NCBI GenBank assembly: GCA_964557575.1
Contig: CAZLBC010000117.1
Location: 1 to 13,300 of the forward strand
From: CAZLBC01 sp964557575
GTDB taxonomy: Bacteria; Planctomycetota; Phycisphaerae; SM23-33
Reading direction: 5' to 3'
Length of the DNA: 13,300 bases
Numbering within the stretch: the stretch's first letter is position 1; every line of letters starts with the position of its first letter. Below the pieces are notes generated by a model. That model searched no databases and had not been told where the DNA came from. It worked only from the letters and a program-made list of their open reading frames with translations. A program made the translations under genes and the position numbers. Positions 6,970 through 13,300 of this stretch are shown piece after piece.

Positions 6970-9033
6970 TCACTCCTCCCACACGACCTCGTGCAGCGTG
7001 TACTCCCCGCTCTTGCCCCTGATGGGGATGGTGCCCCACGCGCGGGTCTCGACCCGGCCGGCGATGTGCCGGTGCGTTTCCTCGCTGACCAGGATCTCCG
7101 CGTTCCGGGCGGCGTGCTCGATGCGGCTGGCGAGGTTGACGGTATCGCCGATCAGCGTGAAGTTACTCCGTTCCGCGCTGCCCACGTTTCCCGCGATCAC
7201 CTCCCCGGTGTGGATGCCGATCCCGTTCCGTATCGGCGGCTCGCCGCGCGCGGCCCGCCGCTCGTTGAGTGCCGCGAGGGCCTTCTTCATCCCGATCGCG
7301 GCCCGGATGACACTGATGACGTGGTCGTCGACCTGCTCGAGCACGTTCCACGCCGCCATCACCAGGTCGCCGGCGTACTTGTCGACCCAGGCCCCGTTCT
7401 CGGAGAGCGGCTTCCACATCGCGTCGAAGTACTCGGCCAGCATCCCGATCGTCTCCTCGACGCCGCGTTGTTCCGCCATCGCGGTAAAGCCCCTGATGTC
7501 GGCGAAGAGCACCGTTCCCGTCCGCCGGGTGTGCCGGGTGAGCATCGCGGGGTTCTTCTTTATGTGCGCCAGCAGTTCGTGACCGACCGCGGTGCCGAAC
7601 ATCTGCTCGACCTTCCGGTTGTGGCGGCGGAGCCGAACGCCGGTGTAGACCAGGCCGGTCAGGGCCTGCCCGCCCCACGCCGCGAAGAATTCCAGGGGAA
7701 GATAAACGCGGTGTTCGCCGATGAACAGCCAGAGAATCAACCCGACCGCTCCGCCGGCCACGACGAGGAATGTTCCCGCCTGGACCCCGATCCAGGCCAG
7801 CACCTGCTTCCCGCTCGCCCCGATCCACACGTGCCAGAATACCCAGCCGAGCATGAGCAGCGGCAGGACGATTCCAGCAACTGCCACGGCCGGGTCGTAT
7901 TCCCGCAGCCGCAGCAGGTGGCGCCCGGACAGTATCTGCGACATGACGTTGGCGTGGATCTCGGACCCGCTCATCGAGCTGCCGCGCTGCAGGTCGACCT
8001 TTCTGCCGTGCCGGCTGCGGATCGTGTCGAGCCGGTCGCCGTGTCTGCGCTCCACGAACCGGCGGTATGCCTCCGTGTCCCCGGACCGGGTGAGGCCGAC
8101 GGCGAAGCGGTCGTCGAAACGGAGGGCGGGACCGATGATGACGAGTTTGTCGCGCAGCAGCGCCGGATCCACCGCGTTCCGCATCACGTCGATCGCGCTG
8201 TGGAACTGTCCCGTGATTTCAAAGGTCCGGGCCGGCCCGGCAAAATCGATCAGGATTTCCGCCGGCACGCGAAATGCCCCGTCGACCGCAACCGCCTTCA
8301 CGGCGCCGTCCACGGAGACGATCCGGCAGGGGGCGCCGAGGCGGGAGCCGGTTTCACCGTCCGGGGCGCCGGCATGCACCCGGCAGGCCTGCGTGGCGAA
8401 GGGCAGTATCGCCCGCTCTTCGAGCGTGTAGAGCTCGCGGAGGGATTCGTCCCCGGTGATGTCGGCCGGATCGACGATATAGCCGGGCAGGGCGGTGCGG
8501 TACTTGCCGTCCGGGTCGGCGGTCATCAGCAGGTTCCCCATCGCCGCCCACCGCTGGAACCGCGGGATGGGTATTTTTTCTTCCGCGAGGGTGACGTGGC
8601 AGCCGAGGACGGCGTCGAGGCCGCCGGGGACGTCGGGGTGATTGCCCGAAAGCACGGCCTCGATATCCCCGTCTGTCTTTTCGTCGACGGGGCGATCGAG
8701 CAGGAAATCGACCGCGACGGTCCGGCTGCCGGCCTTCCCCAGCGCGGCCAGGAGCCGCGCGATGATCGTCCTGGTCACCAGCCGGTCGTCGGCGGCGGCC
8801 CCGCGTTCCTCCCGGATCGCGTCGAGGGTCTTCTCGTCGACGCCGACGATTACGACGTCCGGGTGGGGCGCGGGCGATGCGCCGGCCTTCTCCCGGGCGG
8901 TGAAGAGGGCGTCGAGCCAGTAGAGCCGGGCCTCATCGAGCAGCCCGGACCGGTAGACACAGGCGGCCGCGGTCGCCCAGAGAAACGATGAGATGATCCC
9001 GGGGAGCACCGCTCTGTGGAGGAGGCTGTTCAT
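6970..9033 (-). CDS. CHASE2 domain adenylate cyclase (class III)
   Basis: 687 aa membrane enzyme making cAMP from ATP. An N-terminal helix (about 8-26) is followed by a CHASE2 sensor (about 35-370, with DVVIVGVDEKTLDAIREE and RDKLVIIGPAL), expected outside the membrane. Three more helices follow (about 382-405, 410-438, 445-470), then a cytoplasmic catalytic domain (about 505-687). Metal ligands are Asp512 in LFADIRGFT and Asp556 in VDKYAGD; Lys552 is the adenine-specifying Lys; Asn633 and Arg637 of GDTVNLASR are the transition-state pair. Thr626 (FTLIGDT) stands where many cyclases have the second adenine-specifying Asp, the class IIIb pattern. All catalytic residues are present, so it should be active. 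Its ATG overlaps the TGA of the upstream secreted-protein gene by four bases, implying translational coupling. What CHASE2 senses is not known. Confidence 0.93.
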   Translation of the reverse strand: MNSLLHRAVLPGIISSFLWATAAACVYRSGLLDEARLYWLDALFTAREKAGASPAPHPDVVIVGVDEKTLDAIREERGAAADDRLVTRTIIARLLAALGKAGSRTVAVDFLLDRPVDEKTDGDIEAVLSGNHPDVPGGLDAVLGCHVTLAEEKIPIPRFQRWAAMGNLLMTADPDGKYRTALPGYIVDPADITGDESLRELYTLEERAILPFATQACRVHAGAPDGETGSRLGAPCRIVSVDGAVKAVAVDGAFRVPAEILIDFAGPARTFEITGQFHSAIDVMRNAVDPALLRDKLVIIGPALRFDDRFAVGLTRSGDTEAYRRFVERRHGDRLDTIRSRHGRKVDLQRGSSMSGSEIHANVMSQILSGRHLLRLREYDPAVAVAGIVLPLLMLGWVFWHVWIGASGKQVLAWIGVQAGTFLVVAGGAVGLILWLFIGEHRVYLPLEFFAAWGGQALTGLVYTGVRLRRHNRKVEQMFGTAVGHELLAHIKKNPAMLTRHTRRTGTVLFADIRGFTAMAEQRGVEETIGMLAEYFDAMWKPLSENGAWVDKYAGDLVMAAWNVLEQVDDHVISVIRAAIGMKKALAALNERRAARGEPPIRNGIGIHTGEVIAGNVGSAERSNFTLIGDTVNLASRIEHAARNAEILVSEETHRHIAGRVETRAWGTIPIRGKSGEYTLHEVVWEE

Positions 9034-10133
9034 TTTATCGCGAGGGAATCCCCGTTGCTCTCAAACGGCCGGCGCCCTTCCAGCCCCGCCGCGGGGGCGT
9101 CGACGATTACCAGCACGCGACCCTTTTTGAACAGCGCGGCGCTCCGCGGGTCTGTGGTAATCTTTTTCGCGTCGCTCTTCGAGACAACCAGGCCGGCCTT
9201 CTGTGTGCCGCGTGTCTTGACCGCCCTGAAGACGAGGCGCCGCGGCGTGCGCCCGGTTTTCCGCTTCGGCGGGGGATCGGTTGTTCCGCCCGGCGGTTCC
9301 TGTTTCACCGCGGCCAGGACGAGGAGATCCAGCGGCCCGCCGCCGGGCGCGACGGCGACGGGGCCCGTTTCGAGCTGCCGCGGGGTCAGCTTCGTGGTCG
9401 CGTAGCCGCAGAGACCGTACCGGCAGACGTTCGTCTTGCCGGCCGTCTTCATGTCGCAGACGATCCGGTCGTCATCGTCGGTCAGCAGGGGGAACATGGT
9501 GGGCCGGAAGGTCAGGCGGCGGGCGTCGATGACGACCACGTCGCCGGCGACCTGCTTCTCGGGCAGGGGGGGCGCCCAGGGGGTGCGCCGCAGCCCCCGC
9601 ACCATTCCCTCGTGGGCACTGAGCTGCTCGTCGTAGATCTGCGCCGCGAAGGACGCGATGCCGAACAGGGGGATCTCCGCCTCGGCGACCCACCAGGTCG
9701 CGCCGTTTTTCCGCTCGCTGCGGTACCGGCTGACCGTCATGTCCTTCACGAACGCCTCGAAGTTCACCGTGCCGTTCCGCAGGTCGCCGACGGTGCCGTT
9801 TATGCCGACGGGGATGCCGCTGCCGATCGCGGCCGCGTTGCGAATGGCCACGACCCGCGCTGCGCCCCGCGCCCTGATTTTAGCCTGTCCGCCCACCCCT
9901 TCCTGCCGGGCCCGGCCCTCGGCGACGGCCACCCGGCGGCCCCAGTCGACCCGCCCCGCCGTCTTTCCCCCGACGACGAGCGGTTCGGCTGCCGGGTTGA
10001 ACGGCTTGAGCAGGTCACGGTCTACCCCCGGCAGGTGAACCGCACCGGGGTCGGGCAGTTCGGCGGCGCCGCAGAAGGCGGCGGCCGACAGCACCGCCGC
10101 GATTGCTGTCGAAATGGCAATGGGTCTCTTCAC
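9030..10133 (-). CDS. Secreted LPP20/FlgT-N-like protein
   Basis: 367 aa with a signal peptide (hydrophobic about 6-20, likely cleavage after CGAA, residue 24). Residues about 62-150 carry VDWGRRVAVAEGRA, then an Ala/Arg-rich helix GQAKIRARGAARVVAIRNAA and GTVGDLRNGTVNFEAFVKDM, the pattern of the LPP20 / FlgT N-terminal-like envelope proteins. The later part has GDVVVIDARRLTFRPT (about 192) and LVVSKSDAKKI ... KKGRVLVIVDA near the end, motifs I also associate with that group. The role of these proteins is poorly known; some belong to flagellar or outer-membrane assembly, but no flagellar gene is seen here. The start is GTG at 10133: the ATG at 10140 is out of frame and stopped at once, and AGGAGG sits eight bases before the GTG. 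It is the first gene of the pair with the cyclase and may feed its CHASE2 sensor. The family call is by motif from memory. Confidence 0.65.
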   Translation of the reverse strand: MKRPIAISTAIAAVLSAAAFCGAAELPDPGAVHLPGVDRDLLKPFNPAAEPLVVGGKTAGRVDWGRRVAVAEGRARQEGVGGQAKIRARGAARVVAIRNAAAIGSGIPVGINGTVGDLRNGTVNFEAFVKDMTVSRYRSERKNGATWWVAEAEIPLFGIASFAAQIYDEQLSAHEGMVRGLRRTPWAPPLPEKQVAGDVVVIDARRLTFRPTMFPLLTDDDDRIVCDMKTAGKTNVCRYGLCGYATTKLTPRQLETGPVAVAPGGGPLDLLVLAAVKQEPPGGTTDPPPKRKTGRTPRRLVFRAVKTRGTQKAGLVVSKSDAKKITTDPRSAALFKKGRVLVIVDAPAAGLEGRRPFESNGDSLAIK

Positions 10134-10141
10134 TTCACATC

Positions 10142-10147
10142 CCTCCT
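10142..10147 (-). promoter_or_regulatory. Strong ribosome binding site that decides a GTG start
   Basis: AGGAGG on the minus strand lies eight bases before the GTG at 10133. The nearby ATG at 10140-10138 is followed directly by TGA, so the GTG is the real start of the LPP20-like gene. Confidence 0.75.
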
Positions 10148-10183
10148 GAAAAGCACTCCGGCGGGTAGATCGTCTTCCTGGGT

Positions 10184-10206
10184 ATTATACGCAGATTAGC
10201 AGATTA
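10184..10206 (-). promoter_or_regulatory. -10 element TATAAT with adjacent tandem octamer, leftward promoter
   Basis: The minus strand has a perfect TATAAT at 10189-10184, about 37 bases before the ribosome binding site of the LPP20-like gene. No TTGACA-like -35 stands at 16-18 bases. Instead the plus strand carries GCAGATTA twice in a row at 10191-10206, exactly filling the spacer. That arrangement suggests an activator- or repressor-controlled promoter. Confidence 0.5.
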
Positions 10207-10223
10207 CTCCCCGGCATCCCAAT

Positions 10224-10255
10224 GAATTTTCGCGTTTCAGATGCCCTGAAAATTC
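10224..10255. repeat. Overlapping inverted repeats in the divergent promoter region
   Basis: GAATTTTC (10224-10231) and GAAAATTC (10248-10255) are perfect 8-bp arms. Inside them TTTCAG (10235-10240) and CTGAAA (10246-10251) form a second 6-bp pair with a 5-base loop. The right arms share 10248-10251, so the two pairings exclude each other. The element lies upstream of the rightward -35, which fits an operator better than an attenuator. Confidence 0.45.
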
Positions 10256-10263
10256 GCTGCCGG

Positions 10264-10293
10264 TTGCCCGCCCGACGGTCACCGGCGTATAAT
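10264..10293 (+). promoter_or_regulatory. Sigma70-type promoter of the EF-hand/arylsulfotransferase-like gene
   Basis: TTGCCC (10264-10269) and TATAAT (10288-10293) are separated by 18 bases. The -10 is perfect and the -35 matches four of six bases. Transcription would start near 10300, giving a leader of about 38 bases that contains AAAGGAG (10324-10330) seven bases before the ATG. Confidence 0.6.
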
Positions 10294-10337
10294 TACATTG
10301 TGCAACTCGCCGTGAAAGGGAAGAAAGGAGAGGAATC

Positions 10338-11633
10338 ATGTGGAGGAGATCTCTTTATTCACACGTACTCTGTGTCTTCCTGGCCGCCGCATGCCTGTCT
10401 GTCCGGGGCGGGCCCGGGCGGCGCCGGCACCCCATGGATGCCGACGGCGACGGGAGGGTCTCCCGGAAGGAATTCCGCGGACCCGACCGCGCCTTCGAGA
10501 AGATCGACACGAACGGCAACGGATACGCGACGCCGCGGGAACTGCGGACGTTCCGGGAGAAAATTGAAAAGGAAGGCGGCCCGGCGCGAACCGGGTCCCC
10601 CGACGGCCCCTACCCGGACATGACGGTCGTGGTCCACGATCGCGGCGCCGCCGGCACGGGCAACGTGTTTTTCACCGACAACCTCGCGCGGCGGGTCGTC
10701 GAGATCGACCGCGACGGCCGCGTCGTCTGGGAGTGCCCGGTCCCGGTTGAGGCCAAGAGCCCGGCCTGCCCCGACGGGACGTGTCCCGCCGGGCCGCGGG
10801 GGGGCTGCGCCGACCATATCGCCGACGTGGAATTGCTGCCCGGCGGCACGATCCTGGTGATGGCCGGCGGCCGCGGCGCCTACGAGTTCAACCGCGATAA
10901 AAAGCTGGTCTGGTCCTGCGAAAATCCGTCCGTCTCCCACGACGCCGATCGCCTCCCGAACGGGAACACGGTGATGGCCTGCGCGGTCGCCGAGCGGCTG
11001 TCGGACTTCCCCTACGAGGATCCCCAGGCGATCGAGGTCAACCGCACGGGCGAGATCGTCTGGTCGTGGCACGCGAAAGACGAGTACGCCGACAGCCGCT
11101 ACCGGGATATCCGCAGCCGGGACGCCGGCGACTGGACCCACGTCAACTCCGTCCAGCGCCTCGCCGACGGGAACACGCTCATCTCGGTCCGGAACTGGAA
11201 CCTGCTGGTGGCCGTCGACCCCGGCGGCAACACCGCCTGGACGACGGGGGGGCGGGGGACGATCGACTGTCCCCACACGCCGGTGGTGATGGACGACGGG
11301 ACCATCATCGTCTCGGAGCCGATCAAGGGCCGGGTGGTCATCTGGGACCCGCGGAAGAAGCGGATCGTCTGGCGCTGGCCGGAACGGAACTGGCGGCGCG
11401 GCGGGGACTACTACTTTTTCCGGGCGGCGTGGCCGCTGCCGGGCGGGAATATCTTCATGATCGATTCCTGCGGGCAACTCCTGGAGGTGACCCGGAAGGG
11501 AGAAATCGTCTGGCAGGTGCGGAAGCCGTCGTACGAGCGGAGATCCCGTCCGCTCAGGAAGGATGAGCTGCGCGAGAAGGCGCCGTTCTTCAACGCCGAC
11601 GTCCGCGGCAACACGCTCCACGGCGGGCGGTGA
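10338..11633 (+). CDS. Exported EF-hand protein with arylsulfotransferase-like beta-propeller
   Basis: 431 aa. A signal peptide (about 1-24) has AAAC, a marginal lipobox. Two textbook EF-hand loops follow: D34-A-D36-G-D38-G with S42 and E45, and D57-T-N59-G-N61-G with T65 and E68, so Ca2+ binding is likely. From about 85 on, propeller blades repeat the pattern LPNGNTLhh: LLPGGTILVM, RLPNGNTVM, RLADGNTLIS, VMDDGTIIV, PLPGGNIFM. The stretch DWTHVNS (His268) to SVRNWN (Arg285), plus SHD (His201) and CPHTPVV (His313), resembles the His/His/Arg/His active site of bacterial arylsulfate sulfotransferase (AssT). It is shorter than AssT (about 600 aa), so sulfate transfer is plausible but unproven; a non-catalytic PQQ-like propeller is the alternative. 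Three Cys (144, 149, 157) form a tight loop. AAAGGAG precedes the ATG. Confidence 0.8.
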   Translation: MWRRSLYSHVLCVFLAAACLSVRGGPGRRRHPMDADGDGRVSRKEFRGPDRAFEKIDTNGNGYATPRELRTFREKIEKEGGPARTGSPDGPYPDMTVVVHDRGAAGTGNVFFTDNLARRVVEIDRDGRVVWECPVPVEAKSPACPDGTCPAGPRGGCADHIADVELLPGGTILVMAGGRGAYEFNRDKKLVWSCENPSVSHDADRLPNGNTVMACAVAERLSDFPYEDPQAIEVNRTGEIVWSWHAKDEYADSRYRDIRSRDAGDWTHVNSVQRLADGNTLISVRNWNLLVAVDPGGNTAWTTGGRGTIDCPHTPVVMDDGTIIVSEPIKGRVVIWDPRKKRIVWRWPERNWRRGGDYYFFRAAWPLPGGNIFMIDSCGQLLEVTRKGEIVWQVRKPSYERRSRPLRKDELREKAPFFNADVRGNTLHGGR

Positions 11634-11664
11634 TGATACCCTCAATAACAACGCATGATTTCAG

Positions 11665-11693
11665 CGCGGCATGAACCTTTGGTTCATCTCGCG
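11665..11693 (+). terminator. Hairpin after the arylsulfotransferase-like gene
   Basis: ATGAACC (11671-11677), loop TTT and GGTTCAT (11681-11687) form a perfect 7-bp stem. It is extended across a 2x2 internal loop by CGCG (11665-11668) and CGCG (11690-11693). It lies 32 bases behind the stop of the upstream gene. No T-run follows, so it may be a weak terminator or an operator for the lyase gene. Confidence 0.4.
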
Positions 11694-11714
11694 GATTGCG
11701 CCGCCGCCCCGATC

Positions 11715-11746
11715 CGTTCGCGAACGCCGGGAAAAAAGCGTATACT
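11715..11746 (+). promoter_or_regulatory. Promoter with palindrome over the -35 region, before the PL8 lyase
   Basis: TATACT at 11741-11746 is a good -10. A perfect 12-bp palindrome CGTTCGCGAACG (11715-11726) covers the place where the -35 should be; no TTGACA-like box is seen. A dimeric regulator bound there could control the lyase gene, whose ATG is 31 bases after the -10. Confidence 0.45.
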
Positions 11747-11777
11747 GAGCGAAACGCACATGCGAAAGGATCGAGCG

Positions 11778-13300
11778 ATGAAGAAAAGGCCTGTCAACCG
11801 CGCGCACGCTATCTCCAAGCACCGGTTAGTAACGGCGGCCGCCGCCACGTTCCTGTCCGCCGCCGCGCTCTGCGGGGCGGACGATATCGCGCCGCTCCGG
11901 GAGAACCTGGTCGAGCACTACGCCGCGCAGCCGCCGCGGGCGGCGTCGGTTCGTCGTTCGATGAAGGCGCTGCGGCCGGACGGCACGTGGCCCGACATCG
12001 ACTACACAAACCGGCAGCGGAGCTCCTGGCCCGCGGCCCGGCACCTCTACCGCGTCCGCGAAATGGCCGCGGCCTGGGCCGCGAAGGGCCACGCCCTCGC
12101 CGGCGACGGGGACCTGCGGGAGGCGGTCGCGGGGGCGCTGGGGCACTGGCTGGAGAAGGGCTACAAGAATCCCAACTGGTGGTGGAACCGGATCGGGGTG
12201 CCCCGGCAGGTGGACCGCATCCTGCTGCTGATGGGCGACGCCGTGCCGAAGAAACAGTTCGACACTGCCGTCGACGGCATACTCGCGCGGGCCGGTATCG
12301 GCATGACCGGGCAGAACCGGGTCTGGGTGGCGGGCATCACCCTCAACCGCGGGGTGCTGCGCGGGGACGCCGCCATGGTCCGCGCGGCCCGCGACGCCAT
12401 CGTCTCCGAGGTCCGCGTCACCACGAAGGAGGGTATTCAGCCCGACTTCTCCTTCCACCAGCACGGACCGCAGCAGCAGTTCGGCAATTACGGCCTCTCG
12501 TTTATTCGGGAGCAGTTGCAGTGGGAAAAGATCTTCGCGGGGACGGCGTTCGCCCTCGACGAGAAACGAAAGACGATACTGCGGCGCTACCTGCTCGACG
12601 GGCTGGCGTGGGTCACGTGGCGCGGCGTGCTGGACATCAGTTCCTGCGGCCGGCAGATCGGGCCGGGTTCGCCCGCGGCCAAGGGGCGCGCGGTCGCGGG
12701 GACGCTGAAGATGATCGGGCAGGCGGACCGGGCGCCGGTCGGCTGCCGCCACTTCTGGCGGTCGGACATGGGCGTCTGCCGCCGCCGGGATTTCTGCGTC
12801 ACGGTCAAGATGTCCTCGCGACGCGTGATCGGGACGGAGACCTGCAATGCAGAGAACCTGCGGGGCTATTACCTGGGCGACGGCGCGACCTGTATCTACC
12901 ATGACAACGAAGAGTACCGGGACATCTTCCCGGCCTGGAACTGGCGGCGACTGCCGGGCGTGACCGCGCCACAGGGGTCCCGCCGGCTCGTGCCGAACCG
13001 TAAGACGCAGAACCGGGAGTCCTTCGTCGGCGGCGTTTCAAACGGCACCGACGGTGTCGCGGCCATGGTCTACCGGCGGGACGGGCTCGGGGCGCGCAAG
13101 GCCTGGTTTTTCTGCGGGCCGCATGTGGTGTGCCTGGGCGCGGGCATTGCGTACCAGGGCAAGGAGCCGGTCATGACCGGCGTCGCCCAGCGCCTGCTGG
13201 AGGGGGCGGTGCGGGCCGCCGTCGGCGGCCCGCCGCGGAAGATCGACGGCGAAACACGGGTGTCGGGGACCGGCTGGCTGCACCACGACACGACCGGGTA
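11778..13300 (+). CDS. PL8 family polysaccharide lyase (chondroitinase AC/hyaluronate/xanthan lyase type), 3' partial
   Basis: The frame is open for 507 codons and leaves the window; PL8 enzymes are usually 650-1000 aa, so the C-terminal beta domains are missing here. The enzyme cleaves uronate-containing polysaccharides by beta-elimination. An Ala-rich signal peptide (about 16-35, cleavage near CGA|DD) implies export. The N-terminal alpha/alpha toroid holds NWWWNRIGVPR (about 133), the catalytic Asn180 in TGQNRVW, His229 in FHQHGPQ, Tyr238 in GNYG and Arg292 in CGRQIG. His-Tyr (9) and Tyr-Arg (54) distances equal those I recall for Pedobacter chondroitinase AC. The start of the beta domain shows ETCNAENLRGYYLGDGA and AWNWRRLPGVT, family hallmarks, with Glu354 and Asn357 likely equivalents of Glu371/Asn374. 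The second Arg of the usual GRxxSR motif is Pro296. AAAGGA lies seven bases before the ATG. Confidence 0.93.
   Translation, partial: MKKRPVNRAHAISKHRLVTAAAATFLSAAALCGADDIAPLRENLVEHYAAQPPRAASVRRSMKALRPDGTWPDIDYTNRQRSSWPAARHLYRVREMAAAWAAKGHALAGDGDLREAVAGALGHWLEKGYKNPNWWWNRIGVPRQVDRILLLMGDAVPKKQFDTAVDGILARAGIGMTGQNRVWVAGITLNRGVLRGDAAMVRAARDAIVSEVRVTTKEGIQPDFSFHQHGPQQQFGNYGLSFIREQLQWEKIFAGTAFALDEKRKTILRRYLLDGLAWVTWRGVLDISSCGRQIGPGSPAAKGRAVAGTLKMIGQADRAPVGCRHFWRSDMGVCRRRDFCVTVKMSSRRVIGTETCNAENLRGYYLGDGATCIYHDNEEYRDIFPAWNWRRLPGVTAPQGSRRLVPNRKTQNRESFVGGVSNGTDGVAAMVYRRDGLGARKAWFFCGPHVVCLGAGIAYQGKEPVMTGVAQRLLEGAVRAAVGGPPRKIDGETRVSGTGWLHHDTTG

Noticed and set aside
6751..8991. Plus-strand open frame of 746 codons opposite the cyclase
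   Set aside because: It lies antisense to a gene with all catalytic cyclase motifs; its product is Arg/Pro/Asp-rich low-complexity sequence with no domain. Long antisense frames are expected in DNA of this G+C.
10359..11651. Minus-strand open frame of 430 codons opposite the EF-hand/propeller gene
   Set aside because: Same reason: the plus strand has EF-hands, propeller repeats, promoter and ribosome binding site, while the antisense product is compositionally a mirror with no recognisable motif.
11696..12904. Plus-strand open frame of 402 codons overlapping the lyase
   Set aside because: It is out of frame with the PL8 lyase starting at 11778, which has signal peptide, catalytic residues and ribosome binding site. 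The shifted frame gives Arg/Gly/Ala-rich nonsense.

Overview
The window reads as accessory DNA from a GC-rich, didermic heterotroph. A placement in the PVC group (Planctomycetota, Lentisphaerota or relatives) is my inference. It rests on the Asp-rich repeat protein, the XylR-type AraC regulator, the EF-hand protein and the PL8 polysaccharide lyase, all common there. No rRNA, tRNA, CRISPR array, transposase or integrase was seen.

Region 1 (1-3361) is AT-richer; a hand count of the line at 961-1020 gives 26 G+C of 60. It holds a long Asp-rich protein with two repeat units and a transglutaminase/papain-like C-terminal domain, whose 5' end is not a convincing start. Fifteen bases later comes a small secreted protein of unknown function.

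Region 2 (3362-5581) is one gene for an exported protein: coiled coil plus two PstS-like solute-binding domains. Its G+C climbs along its length (21/60 at 3601, 36/60 at 4021, 46/60 at 5221), so the change from AT-richer to GC-rich DNA happens inside this reading frame.

Region 3 (5617-10133, minus strand) reads in transcription order: a secreted LPP20/FlgT-like protein, a CHASE2-class III adenylate cyclase joined to it by an ATGA overlap, then, after a 201-base AT-rich gap, a XylR-type AraC regulator. The first two look like a coupled envelope sensor and cAMP-signalling pair.

Region 4 (10134-13300, plus strand) starts at a divergent promoter region. It holds an exported protein with two EF-hands and an arylsulfotransferase-like beta-propeller, then an exported PL8 polysaccharide lyase that runs off the window. 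The lyase frame is open from 11778 to the window end with catalytic Asn, His, Tyr and Arg at family spacing. Together with the XylR regulator this suggests uptake and breakdown of a uronate-containing, perhaps sulfated, polysaccharide; that link is inference from gene content.
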